Counted from the first letter of the stretch, positions 11,486 through 24,155 are shown. The stretch is DNA of 64,000 bases from Echiichthys vipera (GCA_963691815.1 OY829650.1:5927672-5991671); one strand, 5' to 3'. Numbers and translations: made by a program. The notes: generated by a model not told the origin, from the sequence alone.

Positions 11486-13485
11486 TATAATGGGGTAAAT
11501 ATCACTTTTAGTACTTTAAATACCATTCACCATAATGGTAAAAGAGTATATCAGTGTAACTATGAATAACAACAGGCCCCCTCTAGTTTATTCCTGGTAA
11601 ATAGGTGGTCATGTGACAATTCCTGTGAGACTTTATGACAACAGTGTGTGCCCTTAAAATTTGGGATAAAGACAGCTAAAGGAGCCTTTGAAATTCAACA
11701 GGCCTTGTCAGCCTATCATGACATATTTGGTAAGAAATGCGGACTTGGGAGGATGCAGCCATTGAATTGGAACACAGACTCTGACACACTACTGCATCAT
11801 TGCTGAAAGGGGATGACTTCAACCTGCACAAGCTGAAGTAAAATATTAAGTGTAGAAAGTTGTGAACGGGGCATCCATTTACCTTAGTTCACAGGTCCAC
11901 TGCAAGTCAATCTTGAGTGACCTTCACATGAACCTTACACAGCTCCAACCTTAAATAATGTAGCTTCAGCTTTTTATAAGACTGGTATGGAGTTGCTTAA
12001 TCATATTACATCTCATACAATATATCACAGGATCCTTTTGGTTTCAGAGAACCTAATGCTTACTTTTGCGTGACATGCTTTTCATGTTCAATCCCAAACT
12101 ATTGCGAGACAGGCAATAAAACGAAAGGCTGCTGCTCTTTCAAGCTAGTGCTAGATGGCCCTTCGACACGAGGCTTAGAAGACTGATGAATTGAGTCGCT
12201 AAATGCCTGCTTTGAGCGATTGCACACTTTTGTGATTGACAGGCCTAAGTCACAATGAGAACAGTAGCTTTGGTCTGCGTGTTGACAAGCTCCTGTGAAA
12301 AGCAACAAAAGCCCCGTGAAAAGCCCTTCCCCTTTATACCGAGATTTGAACACATACAGTGCAAACACACCCACGTACTGTATGTGCACATTCCCCTTAA
12401 GAGCACAAAGTTAAAGCTCTCGACATCTTGCTGCTTCACATTCTGGTTTGAATTTCCTGCATGGCACCCTCTCTATTTCTCTTTTCTCTTGCCAAGGTTG
12501 ACTGTACCTCACATTCTTCAAAACAAAAGAGGTTTTGTTCTGAGTGTAGCGGCAAACTCGATATACGGTGGGTCACGACATCTATGTTTTTATACCGTAA
12601 CAATGCTTTTACACTCATGTAACGATCACTCTTTCATCAACCTTCAGCTTGAAACTTCTGCCTAAGCTCCAAACTCCCTAAAATGAGGCTTGATAAATCA
12701 TAGTCATGCAAAGACAGAATAAAACGACATTTCGTAAAAACAGACCCAGTGCTTTGAATGATAATTAAAATGTCCAAATAAGCATGGACTCATATGATAA
12801 TACTCTACTAATGGGTTTACAATCATTTTCCATTTGTTGTTGTTATTGTTGCAGTTCTTGCGTCTGACTCGGTGGATTCAAAGCCTGTCATTGCTCACGC
12901 TGACGCCCTTCTATAATCACATCCCCAGATTCTAATTACTATGGAGTCTCAGGCAAATTTGTCTGCGGCTAAATGTTGCTTTTCATCCAGAAAATTACCA
13001 AAATTCTTTACAGTGCTATTATTTGTGCTCTAGCACCACTCCCCAGGCGACCCTCTATTCTTTCCTGTATTGTTGTTATCCTCTCCCCCAGCGACACATA
13101 CACATGCTCCTCCTTCCATGACAGCTATGGCACATAGTCGGTAGTTTCCTAATCTTTGTAAAAGGCACAGTCTTTAAGCATGTCTATTTCAATCATTACA
13201 AATGAGAGTGAACTCACCGAAAAACAAAATGTATTTTAGGGGGAAGTGTGTTCTAATGATGGTTTTTCTTCTTTTCTTTTTTTCTGGTATCTCTACTATA
13301 ATAAAGTTGATATTTGACAATGGTTCACACAAACGAAGAAGGCTCTTTTTACAGTACATGGATTTTTTTTGGGTTGGACTAATTTGTTGTCTTATCTTGA
13401 TAGCCAGTAGGGGTCTGATTACTCATTTGTATTTCATTTCATGGATGCATTGGTGCCACAAAAGCATCTCCAAAGTTTCCATCCT
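11486..13485. other. intronic stretch, nothing recognised
   Basis: Two kilobases of unique-looking sequence. Open frames of up to about 136 codons at 12255-12665 have no recognisable domain and no conserved splice setting. Confidence 0.45.
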
Positions 13486-13554
13486 AAAAGCTATGGTCTA
13501 CGATTTGGAATATTGGTAATTATTATTAACATCATTTATACGGAGATTACGGTC

Positions 13555-13760
13555 CTGGGGGGCTGGAGCCAATCCCAGCTGACATCGGGCGTGAGGTGGG
13601 GTACACCCTGGACAGGACGCCAGTCTATCGCAGGGCACATAGCAAACAGAGACGGACAACCATTCACACCTGCGGGCAATTTGGAGTTCTTTTTTTAACT
13701 AACACATGCACGTCTTTGGACTGTGGATGGAAGCCGGAGAACCTGGAGGAAATCGGGTGT
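13555..13760 (-). mobile_element. tRNA-derived SINE fragment, reversed, truncated at both ends
   Basis: On the minus strand it reads from the CTCCGGCTTCC block through GTCCAAAGACGTGCATGTG to GGGATTGGCTCCAGCCCC. Both the tRNA-like head and the 3' tail are missing, consistent with an old copy broken by later rearrangement. Confidence 0.82.
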
Positions 13761-13965
13761 ATCAGCTGTAGGCCTGCATAGAAATAAACCAAAGAGTGCC
13801 AACCGGTCCGCAAAGCTCCCTCTGGCTCGTACCCTCCATCCAATCCCTTCATCTCCTCTGTTTCGCGTCATACCTCCTAGTCCCCTCTCACTCCCCCTCC
13901 CTCTCGGTAAACTTTGAGCGGCTAGTGATTAGCTTTGCAGCTCAGCTACCGGAGCTTCTGTTACT

Positions 13966-14177
13966 ATGGAGAAGGAAAAGAGCAGCAATGGGCCTCTCCT
14001 CGCCCCAGGTAAGAAGAAAACGTAAGTTGATCAAGAAAATGTGACACAGAAGACACAGAAATGTGACCTGCATAGGCACGAGTCAACATCTGGGATTCCT
14101 CTGAGAGGTGGAGAAGGCTACGTCAGGATTTGGGACTGAAAACAGACGTAGAGACAGCAGATTTTTCGTTGAACAGG
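13966..14177 (+). pseudogene. decayed transposon-derived coding segment
   Basis: An ATG at 13966 opens MEKEKSSNGPLLAP and is followed at 14009 by a donor-like GTAAGA. After a frame-broken gap, 14079-14177 reads RVNIWDSSERWRRLRQDLGL then KTDVETADFSLNR. I associate this R-V-N-I...E-R-W-R-x-L-R...K-T-D pattern with the N-terminal region of many uncharacterised, multi-copy teleost proteins thought to derive from DNA transposons. There is no intact ORF. The family assignment rests on memory. Confidence 0.38.
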
Positions 14178-14216
14178 TCATGCTTTTTTTCAAAACTGTC
14201 GTAGACCATAGCTTTT

Positions 14217-17200
14217 ATTTCTTTAATTCTTCAACAAAAACTTGATCTGCTTTTTGCTTGCTCTATTGGCCTAGTTTTATGTTTCCAAATAGATATTTAT
14301 TAGATACAGTAGGATATGTCTGTGTGCTCTAAGCTCCTCCAGAAGCCTCCTCATGGTCTCCCCAAAGGTGCATTTAAGGGACTAGAAGATCTGCCATGAT
14401 GGCAGAGGAGGAATCATTTTCAGGCACAAGGGAGGAGGGATGACAAAAAGAAGAATAAGTTAGCATAATGAAAAGCACTCCAGAAGGTTACAAGTTCAAT
14501 CCCCAGCCTGGCAGAATAAATATGGTTGGGGAAAGTGAAAGAGCAGTTCTTCACCCTCTAATTAACAGAAACTAAGTTACTATTGCCATCCAAACCCTAA
14601 AATCTGTGATTCAAGTCAATCGACCCATAATGGCACCCGTGCCTTGTATAATTTGCAGAGCACAAGAGGGTGTAGTTTTATCATTAGTACTGCAGGCACT
14701 CGTCTGACTGCTCATGCCCCCTGTTAGTCCAACTGTGTCCGGACCCGGCAGCTGCTGGCTCAGCTCCAGGTTGCCTGTCACAGGGTCAACTCAGAGAGAC
14801 GACCGCTCACAGCCTGTAAAACACTGCTGATGGCTAAAACACTCACACCATCCATCATGCAGGTGCAAAGACTGTACTCATCCCTTAGGGGCTTCACATG
14901 CACACACACACACAGGAACACACACAGGAACATACACGCATACATGCCTTTGAGCCATCTTTTAGTGGAAGTTATCGATCAGCCCTCTGTAATTAACACA
15001 TACTCCAGCAGGGAATAAATCAGTGCTGATGAATCACTTACAGTATTATAGTGGTTCGTGGGTGAACATATGCATATGTGTGAGTGTGTATAATGTATGT
15101 GTGTATACGGGTTGTTGGGTCATTTAGGTTGAAGGAGTGACAGTCAGGCCCTGAGGTGAACTGAACTGAAAGTGCCCTGGTAGACAGTATAAACCTGCTG
15201 CTGTACTATGATACAGTGACTGGAGGCATGTGGGCTGACAGGAACATTTGAAGAGCACAAACCACAATGAACAAAGTTCCCCCAAAGGACATGGCTAAAA
15301 TAACAAAGGCAGAAAATAATGACAATAAAGCGAAGAGCACCTCCAAACATGAGGATCTACACCGAAGTTATATAGCTAGGACTCAGTAACTGGCATGCTT
15401 TAACATTCAAAGGCTGATTAAATGTACGCTGATGATGGTTATAATTACATTTGCCCAAAAGTCACCAGCAAAGCAAAGCATGTGATGTATGTCAAGCAGA
15501 CAAGTCAAGGCCGCTGCTGCTACTCTCACATAAAATACCTCACTTTGAGTAACAGAATCATTATTTTTGCTCTTCTGTGCCTTACCTGAAAGCTATATAC
15601 TGTACTGTGACAGCTGCAGTCACTTGCTATCACAGGTTCCACCACACCAACTTGTGCAAACAAAGCATTTCATAAACCCCATGCTTTTCCATCCCAGAAT
15701 CCACCTGTGGGTTCTGAGTCTCAGTTCTCCGGGGAAAATAATGAACATCACTCCCCTGCCGCTTAGCTCGGTGTATACTTGTGTGACGAGGTAGGAATGC
15801 ATTCACACAATAATCCATTTAAACTGAGTCGGCTGACTGAACTACAATTATTTATACTAAGTGAGAGTCAACAGTTCTATGATGAGTGGAGACTTGGTTT
15901 GATCCCATATCTGATATTACCCTCGTGGTGCCCTTGAGAAAAGCTTTTAAATCATATTTTCAAAAGATATATATATTGTGTCTGATCATGAAAGCACACA
16001 AGAGAAAGAAAAATATGCAATTTCAGGTAAACACCTAAACAAAATGCTATTTGGTCGGTGCCAGGCTAATAGCAAAAGAAACATGCATGTCTCACTGGAT
16101 TTTAAGACCACTCTGTGCCATCATTAATTTCTAATTCTGCCTGTCAATGCAACCCCGCTCCTGCTTTCAGCTCTGAGAAGAAAAGAGCCGCGAAGAAACT
16201 AAATCTCGAGTAGACAATTTAATTACACCCAATCCTGCTTTATTTTATTGAACATGCAGGAATCCAATTACCTTTTTAATTTAATCATCCAACTTTTATT
16301 AGCCAATTCATATATTTTTGTCAAAGGGTTGTAACCCCACCGTCGCTCTGCTTGCCTCTGACAGATGGGGAGCTCAACCGAAAAGAAAGCACGGGGGGCC
16401 CTTATTTTTTGGTGGCGAGTTTTAAAGGTCAAGTGGAAAATTGGGGTTCGGATAATATATGCCATCACTTTGTACTTCACTTTCATTTAGCCTGTTGGAC
16501 CTGGACAGAATAAGGTGCTATTCTATTGATCCAATATAATTTTGACAGACGGTGGGCATCACTGGGGTCCGGATGGGGTTTGAGATTTGAGTTTATATAA
16601 TAATATATCTATATGTCTGATTTTGTTGAATAGCCTGAAAAGAAGTATGACTGACCTCGGTTGGCTAGGGAAAGACAAGATTGTGGGTAGGGTAGAATAA
16701 GTACACAGACTTTGGCGGACCCTGCGCGTCCATATCAAACACAGAGAGCCATAAAACAGCAGTATATGATGCACTGGAAAGGAGAATGGGCCGTGGGGAA
16801 GTAGTTATCATCACTCCCCAATCCCTGCTGTGCTGCGCTTGGTGTATTATTGTGGGGAGAGACAACATCAGAGTAATCCTTAGTGGCTGACTGAACTTAA
16901 CTTAATGATATTAATCGATATACTTTTTTTCTAATAGTCCCAAGGGGAAGTAAAGATCATAAATGAACAATGTTCATTCAGAAAGTGTCTTATAATTCCA
17001 ATATTGGAAAGGTACAATACAGGTACAAATCAGATACCCACCATTGACAAAAAGGTATTTCTTAACAGTATCAGCAACGACAACTTTGCATCAGTAGATA
17101 CTAACATACTCTCAGCTGGAATAGGAGTAAGGGGGGGAGTTGGATTGTACTAGGTGAAAGAAAGATGGATTATAATAGTGTAAAGACTGAGGCAGCAGGC

Positions 17201-18985
17201 TACACATAACCAGCTCCGGAGCTGACCCTCTTAAAAAAAAGGTTTGGATTTGTTTTTTTACATAATACATTTAGGACAAAAAAATAGGGCAAGAAGAGTT
17301 CAAAAGGGGAAAAAAAATCCACCATGTCAAACCTGATATTGGAAGGAAATATGAGAAATAAACAAAGAAACATAATCTCACAAGCATGCAAGATTAATCT
17401 CGCAAACACAAAAATCCTGACCAGAACACTTCCCCTGTGTAATGCAGGCCTGAATCCAAAACAAGTGGCAGAACATCTGCGATGATTTACGAGGAAAACA
17501 TACGGCTGTTGTCAGCGCTGTGACAGTGGGATTCCTCCAGACACAACCCGGAGCCGCTTCTGTTGATTGCTGCATTTCCTTGGAGCTTTCTCAAGGCTAA
17601 ATGAGCTATAGGATGAGTGCGACTGGCAGAGTGCCACACCGGAACGGCTCCATCCTTTAACTCTCTGATTGATCACATTACAGTTAATTAAATATTGGCA
17701 AATTGTTCCCATCCAAGGTTGGGCCATTAAAGTTTACACTCTAGCCACATTTATCACATTCCATGTCTCTTTTATCACTGCTGCATGTCGCCTTTCCTGT
17801 GTGTCAAGTAGATGATGATAAACGCCGGAACCCTTCATTTCTCTCACTTGTACATTTTTACCTCCTTATTCTTTTTCTCCCAGCTTCTTACCCTTCCCAC
17901 TGGCTTTTCATTTCAATGAAGTATGACAGCTCCAATGAAGGAGTGCGCTGCTGTGAGTCTTTTCCATATTCCTCGGTCTGTGTGTAACCGTCAGTATCTC
18001 AAAAGGGATCACGCAAGAGGAAAATGACTCGGAAGAGCTAGGAGCATGAAAATGACACGATTGGTCAACAGTAGAGGAACACAATTGTTCAGCTGTCAGC
18101 TAAGATGCTACCCTAATAAACTGCCATAATGCTGATTGGCAGGGGTATGTTGCATGTCTGACATGTGATGTAAAGATGGTCCTCATCCTCACTGATAATA
18201 AAGAATGAGTAGATGACTCCCCCCACCCCCCCTTCCTCCGTTTTCACCTACTGTATGAGTTGGTCTCTTCCAGGAATATCTCTGGTGCCACATAAGCCTA
18301 AGGGTGGTGGAAGACACCGAGTTAGCAGATAGGGACGGACGGACACAAATTGTTTTCCACTTGGGTATGGTTCATCACTAATGCATTCAGTTTACAGGCC
18401 TGAGGGGGAGTGAAGACAGCCTATCACCTCTGATAAGCCACAAGGTGCTCCTTGAAAATGAGTCCGTCCTTTTTATTTGGGGGAGAGCTGAGAGCTGGAG
18501 GAGGATCTGTGCAGTAAAGCCCAAGCCTGTGATTAAATGCACAAGATAAAATCCTCAGACACTATTGCTTATCAAGTGCCGGCCACCCCTATAAATGAGT
18601 CTGATTAAGTGGTTTTGCATAGTATCACAGGGAAGGCGTTCGTGGGTAACTCACACAAGCTGCCAGAGTAGCTAATGTGAATGCCTTTAAAACATCAACT
18701 ACACATACTGTATATCTGAAGCCTTGTTTGTAAAATACAAATTGGTTAGTGGGAGGGAAGGATATTTGACAGGATGGGGATTTGGCCAACAAGGGGGCAT
18801 ATTTATGTATTTATATATGCACTGAGTAAAAATGTTTGGAAGACACATACAGTGTGTTTAGCTGTTTTCTCTTATGAACTCGGGACAACATCGGACAAAT
18901 CAGGGCATTGTCTGGAGTTTTGCTTTCACAAACGTGGCACACAACAGGAGATGGTTTATGTCAGACATGTTCTCACTTACTGGAA
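14217..18985. other. long intronic stretch, no gene; minor simple repeats
   Basis: Contains an imperfect CA patch (about 14898-14935). A diverged pair of similar segments lies at 15725-15840 and 16790-16905, sharing CATCACTCCCC, GGTGTAT and GGCTGACTGAACT. The segment 16110-16280 is repeat-free and rich in AATTA/TTAAT cores. No coding evidence was found; the short open frames show no domain. Confidence 0.45.
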
Positions 18986-18989
18986 ATAT

Positions 18990-19340
18990 TCTATATGGTT
19001 TAGATGAGGGTTGGCGCCCGGATAGAGTATGCAGGAGGCAGGACATGACTTGGAATGCACTGGGTTCACGTAGCCACTTTGTAATTCGGCCATAAACAAC
19101 GATCCTTGAATTTCTCTGACAATTTTGGCATCGGCCCATATGACAGAGGTTCCCGCATCTCAACACCGGTCCAGTTAGACATTTTCATTGGCATCTTTGT
19201 GTAAAACACCCTTCTTTACCCTTGGACATTTGTTCATGGTTCCGCGCAAGCTGCGTCAACACATACACACTGAATTTTCTGCTTTATTTACACATGGGCT
19301 CAATCAGTCACTACACAGACGTTGTAATAGAGAGCTGGTA
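18990..19340 (-). mobile_element. PIF/Harbinger remnant with broken Myb/SANT-like domain
   Basis: On the minus strand an ATG at 19182 opens MSNWTGVEMREPL. A shifted frame then gives VVYGRITKWLREPSAFQVM, matching the layout of the Myb/SANT-like DNA-binding protein of PIF/Harbinger elements (MSNWT..E.REL...VVY.RI...L...G). The same block recurs at 60560-61085, also on the minus strand. The plus-strand match covers AATTCGGCCATAAACAACGA, CCAGTTAGACAT, TGTGTAAA and GGGCTCAATCAGTCACTACA. The element is frameshifted and inactive. Confidence 0.6.
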
Positions 19341-20395
19341 GTAATGTGATGTCTAATTTCAGTGCATGTGTGAACGGGGCTTTTGACACAAAGCAGGTTA
19401 CGGTTCAGTTCATTGAATAGTCAGTGTACAATGTGTGGTCGTCCACATCTAAGTGTTTCTACTGTTCCAATATGGTATATCTGAAGGCAGTGTAAAAGGC
19501 TAGCCATCACAGAGAGGGACCAGACACTGATAACTGGCTCACTGACAGCATCTTGTAATGTATTTACCCAGTGTATTGCCTGCACTGTTGGGTGTAAGAT
19601 CTATTCAATAAATGGGACATGGTTTCAGACAGAAACCGTTGTATTGGGCATTTGGTCTGCTGAACCTCCTCCTCTAGTCCCATCCCCACCTCTTTAAGTG
19701 AGTGCTTCTCTTTTATATGTTAATGCCTGTTGTTCTGGCACAAATTCAAAAAAACAGCTTTCAATAAAACTAAAGACAGTCTACATTGTCACAGTGCCAG
19801 GTCAGACAGTTTACTGTGGGCAGTCTGAGCTCAAGTTCACCAATATATCACAAAGTGTCATCACTGAGGACCTGACCTAGCTGTGTTACATTAGTGGATG
19901 GTGTAGTCTTATAGTGACAGTCAAGAGTGACAACTGGGTTAATGATGTCATGAGTTTTATACTGATCATCAAGTTGGCTGCTTTCCACACAGATATTTTA
20001 CTGTACAGGAGAGATACTACTCAGCAGTTTTTAAGAAAAGGGTGTCCGTACTGTGTTCATATGCCATCAAATAGAGCGTTGCATTTTATATTCTACTGAC
20101 CACAGATACTGAATGCCAATTGACAGTGAAATAATAGAAATTACTGCGTCTTCTTCACAATATTTCTCTGACTGGCTGAAATTGAAACCTGACATTAACG
20201 GATGTTTTAGAAGCCTCTTCAATAAGCCACTTGTGTTGCTGCACTACAAATATATCAATGCCAATCAATGTAACAAACAGGAAACGGCATATTTTTGTTC
20301 TCTTTGTCTATGGCAACTACAATATGGTTCTGTAGGGAGAAAGAGAAAGCGGGGTTAGGGTAAGTCAACCAAAACACTTGGGGAAGTTAGGGAAG
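19341..20395. other. intronic stretch, nothing recognised
   Basis: Unique-looking AT-rich sequence between two transposon remnants. No coding or RNA signal seen. Confidence 0.42.
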
Positions 20396-21116
20396 AATTG
20401 TAGTTCAGACCACAGTAAAGGGCACCATAGCTGTCGAAAGGGGCTTTTGAGCAGCTGCACAGGGCCTCCCGCTTCTCAAGTGGCTCACAATGATTTTTTT
20501 TAACCCAACATACTTCAAAGTAAATGTGCAGTCTATGAAGTCTGTAAAGTGAAAATAAAGGTCACATAAAGAAAGATTATTCCTTTCTCAGTTAAGGTCC
20601 CGGGTCCCAGATGATTTTAATAGTGTAGTTGATCAAGCACTCTCTACCCTCCGTACCAGTTTAACACAAATTTTGGAGTCTGACAACATGTATGGATTCC
20701 TCTTCGATCTAACTTTACTGTATGAAATGGAAGATATTGATCTGCAAAGCCACTACAACAGAGTGGAAGACTGAGCATGTCCCAATCTCAGGACTTAAAC
20801 ACACAGGACCATTTCCAAGACCTGAGCATACCCAGAGAGATAACTCCAAAGGAAACAACGACAAGACTTCACCCCCTCTGTTTTTCTTAAAAGCACTGGA
20901 CAAACATTTCCCAACTGCAAGACTGTGCCCAATATTCTTCGGGTTATCCCGGTGACAGTAGCATCAGGGAAGCGCAGCTCTTCAACGTTTAAACAAATCA
21001 AGACCTATTCTAAGGACAGACTGTGTGGAATGGCTGATCCATGCATTGGAAACATGATTTACAAAGATCTCTCTGCCAAGTTTCCTGCCTAGAAAGCAAG
21101 AAAAAGGATTTTCACC
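20396..21116 (+). pseudogene. hAT transposase pseudogene (C-terminal part)
   Basis: Two blocks are readable. At 20625-20763 the frame gives VVDQALSTLRTSLTQILESD then MYGFLFDLTLL, the region before the dimerisation domain in TTF-type hAT transposases. At 20931-21116, after stops and frameshifts, it gives NILRVIPVTVASGKRSSSTF then KQIKTYSKDRLCGMADPCIG, IYKDLSAKF and a stop. This corresponds to the hAT C-terminal dimerisation motif (PVTVASAERSFSKLKLIKTYLRS). The upstream sequence (AAAGGGGCTTTTGAGCAGCT, AGTGGCTCACAATGATTTTT) looks like the same element's noncoding part. The catalytic core is missing, so it cannot be active. Confidence 0.72.
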
Positions 21117-21750
21117 TACTTAATTCTATTTAGCCTAGCAAGCCAAACTCACTCAAGACAGGATTTGTTATTGTGCTGCCATATTAAAGTGTGCTAACAT
21201 AACTCTCTAAGAGTTGTCATTGCCTTTGGCTTTAAGGTAAAGTAATGAAATGAGACAGGGACAGACCTAGATATTGTTGTTGGGATCAACAAGGAAGCGT
21301 TTGAAGATGAGAACACAGAATAAAAAAAACAATATGCCAAGAGGATAAAAGGTCAGCTTTGTTCATATATGGCTGATAAAATAATGGCCATGTGAGGAAA
21401 CAGAAAACTGATCACATCAGTGCCCCCAAGGGGAACTGTTGTGCGGTCCCTTTGCCTTGCCCTCTTCTTCGACTATGATGCAGCAGACTTCAGTAACCCA
21501 TGAGTCATAGTGGACATTTATAACTTGTAGTGCAGAGAAGACTGTGTTTTTCCACAGCATCTGTTTGCCACAAAAGCTAAGTATTGTGCTGTTTAAAGAC
21601 TTATAGCATGATTATATCTTAAACATTGTACAAGCAGTAAAACAGTCTCTCTTTTCACGAATCCACATCCGAGAACATGTTATCACCATTATATGATTGT
21701 GGACTTAGGTTATTTTCACTCTGTGTTTGGCGCCCCTGGTTGTACATTCT
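21117..21750. other. intronic stretch, nothing recognised
   Basis: Unique-looking sequence. May include 3' noncoding sequence of the preceding hAT remnant; no terminal repeat identified. Confidence 0.4.
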
Positions 21751-21751
21751 A

Positions 21752-21858
21752 GCTCCAGGGAAGAGGAGGGAGGCAGGCCGGTTGCCTGTCCTGGTATGCA
21801 GTTAATTTCTGTGATTACCATGAGAAACTTCCCTCAGGGTAAATAAAGTTTTATCTAA
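21752..21858 (+). repeat. possible non-LTR 3' tail
   Basis: Ends AACTTCCCTCAGGGTAAATAAAGTTTTATCT. The CCCTC.GGG then TAAATAAAGTTTATCT arrangement is a common terminus of fish LINE/SINE copies. Only about 100 bp are suggestive. Confidence 0.38.
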
Positions 21859-22555
21859 ATGCTCCGTCAGGTACATTATAACGCTTCACACAGTCAGACA
21901 CCATGCAGGTAGAGAGGTTGGTGAAAAGTGGTTTAGATGCCTGCGGGCGGTTTGGTTCTGATACAATGATATAAAGGCGAGAAGTGAGGGCAGGCTGGAT
22001 TTGATGTAAAGACAAAGAGAGACAGAGAGGAAAAGACAGACACACATGTCTTATGTAGCTTGTATGTACAGCCTGCAGTCATTCCGTGTAAGGCCTTGCT
22101 TCTGACATATACCCAACTGACATATCTCTTTACTTGTGCTGTACCTCCTCGGTTGTGCCTCTATGACATGAGGCCAAAAGCATACACAAGCCCCAGGCAA
22201 AGATGGGAACAACAGTGAGATGGATAACACATGAATTTCAGAACGCACAATGGAAGTCCTATCTCAGGCTGAAGATAATCCATTTTTATTCTTGGTAATG
22301 GAGCATTTTACAACTATGATCCACACCCATGCGTTCCATTTTTCTAGAAGATAAATTTTTAAGATGTCCTCAATAGTGAACTATTTCAACAAACTGAAGC
22401 TACTGGAAGCAAAAGGTGGCAAAGATAGACGGACAGAGGAGGGACAAGAGACAGGATGTAGAAGAAAAATCCATGTCTTTTGTGGTTATAAAGCTGGTCG
22501 AGGTGCTGTATAAATATTGTGGAAGTAGCATGTATATACTAACCTGACTAACCTG
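21859..22555. other. intronic stretch, nothing recognised
   Basis: Unique-looking sequence, including a short GA-rich patch near 22012-22040. Confidence 0.42.
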
Positions 22556-22559
22556 AATC

Positions 22560-22893
22560 TCTGGGAAATCTCGTTTGGAGATCTTTTGGGAAGGGGCGAA
22601 AATACTGGTTGCTGATTGGATAAACCATCTGTCTATCACCAACAAGGGGCCAAATCAACCAATCCGATCAACGAATCATATGACATACTTTGAGCGTCTG
22701 GGCAGAGCTCAGAAAGTAAACATAACATATTTTTCTTTTTCATATATTATTAAAAAATATACTGTATACAGTACAGCAGTCAGACAGATAGTCTGGAAAA
22801 TAATGTGATTTTTAATATTAACTCATGTAAACATGTTCTAGTAGGAACCCAAAATACAAGTATGGACCTGAAAATGAGCACAATATGGGAGCC
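22560..22893. mobile_element. nonautonomous DNA transposon (MITE-like) of a common fish family
   Basis: Contains blocks I know as a teleost repeat: TCTCGTTTGGAGATCTTTTG, GGTTGCTGATTGGATA, TAATGTGATTTTTAATATTA, ACATGTTCTAGTAGGAACCC, AATACAAGTATGGACCTGAA and AATGAGCACAATATGGGA. There is no coding capacity. Terminal inverted repeats could not be paired by eye, so the class is tentative. Confidence 0.5.
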
Positions 22894-24155
22894 TGGAACA
22901 GAGGTTGAAAGTATTAGAAGAGAATCATAGGGGCGGACAATAAAGAAGGACAGGCGCGCTGGGGCCGATTGCATGTCAGCTAACGCAAGCAGTTCCCCCC
23001 ATTATTTCTTCTCACACCCCACACATACTCCTCTGTGTCTCCGAGGGCAGATCACCACTATCTCCTCCTGAGTTGCAGCCCCATTTTATGCTCCAGCGGA
23101 TGACAATAATTTAAGCCTCCCGATATGCAAATGTCCTTAATTGGACTGTCACAAGTTCCCAGGCATCGTCAACTTTACAAAATGACTGAGGCTGGTAGCA
23201 GATTGGATTTTGGGGGCCAATCTTGTACACTTAATTTTCAGTAATTTTGCAAGCGTCTCACCAAGGGGTCCTACGACATGCCACTTACAAGACTATCTAT
23301 GCCAGCTGGAATAGGTACAGAAAAAGAAGTCAACTCTGTCTTGTTATTTTCATTCCCTTCCACATCTCTATTTTCTCTCTCTATAACCAATTACTCCCAT
23401 CTCAACCAAACTCTTCAATTCTCATGTGACTCATCTCATTTGTACCTTTTAAAACCTCTATGACAGTGAGGTTGGAGCCGCAATTTTCACCCTGGGAGGC
23501 TGCTGTTGTTCCCATTCTGTCAGATAACCTTTTTTTTCTTCACCTGAAACCCTACGGTGTTTTTAGGAATACACATGAGTCACACTTTCAATGAAGACCA
23601 CATCTATAGTGCATTATGAGTGCGTTCATGGTGAAATATAATGCATTCATGACTACAATCATAAACGCACATACTGTAATGCCCTCTGATGCACTGTATT
23701 AACAGTGATAAAACATTATAGAATCGACTTGAATTATAAGTTCAAGCGTCTTATGGATGCTCTTCACAATATAAAAACCAGAAGTAGACTGATGGGGCTT
23801 ATAATAAATTTTGACTTCTTATAAAACGGACGACTCATACAAGCAATCTGACTGGTTGTTAGCCGTGGAGTAATTCCTGTATAGCCACAGCTGTCACGTC
23901 CAATTACTTGTCACAATTCTATATCACTCCGCTTTCATCTTACAGTGTAGGGAATTAAGCATAAACTTGCATTTCAACATGTTTATAAAGTGATTGGTTA
24001 GTCTTATTTAGTAGCTACAACATATTTCTAAAGTGATAAGTTATCCTGATTTCTAACAACACTCTCTGTTATTGGAAGTGTCAGTCAGCTGCGCTGGTGT
24101 GTTGTTGACGCAGTGGGGACAGAGTGCTATCTTTAGCTTAAGCTAACACTATATG
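22894..24155. other. intronic stretch, nothing recognised
   Basis: Unique-looking sequence with no feature found. Confidence 0.42.

Larger units (their letters stand above)
13486..14216. mobile_element. composite transposon remnant bounded by an 18-bp perfect inverted repeat
   Basis: AAAAGCTATGGTCTACGA at 13486-13503 is repeated exactly in inverted orientation at 14199-14216. Between them lie a reversed SINE fragment (13555-13760), a small exon-like block and a decayed coding segment of the type found in transposon-derived fish proteins. The arrangement suggests a nested DNA-transposon remnant. The inverted repeat might instead be a short duplicated fragment of one element. Confidence 0.45.

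Noticed and set aside
12255..12665. 136-codon open frame
   Set aside because: No recognisable domain, overlapping open frame on the other strand, no splice or promoter support; treated as chance.
13966..14008. First coding exon of a real gene (ATG to GTAAGA donor)
   Set aside because: It sits inside a transposon remnant next to a decayed transposon-derived coding block. No downstream intact exon is found, so it is described as part of the element.
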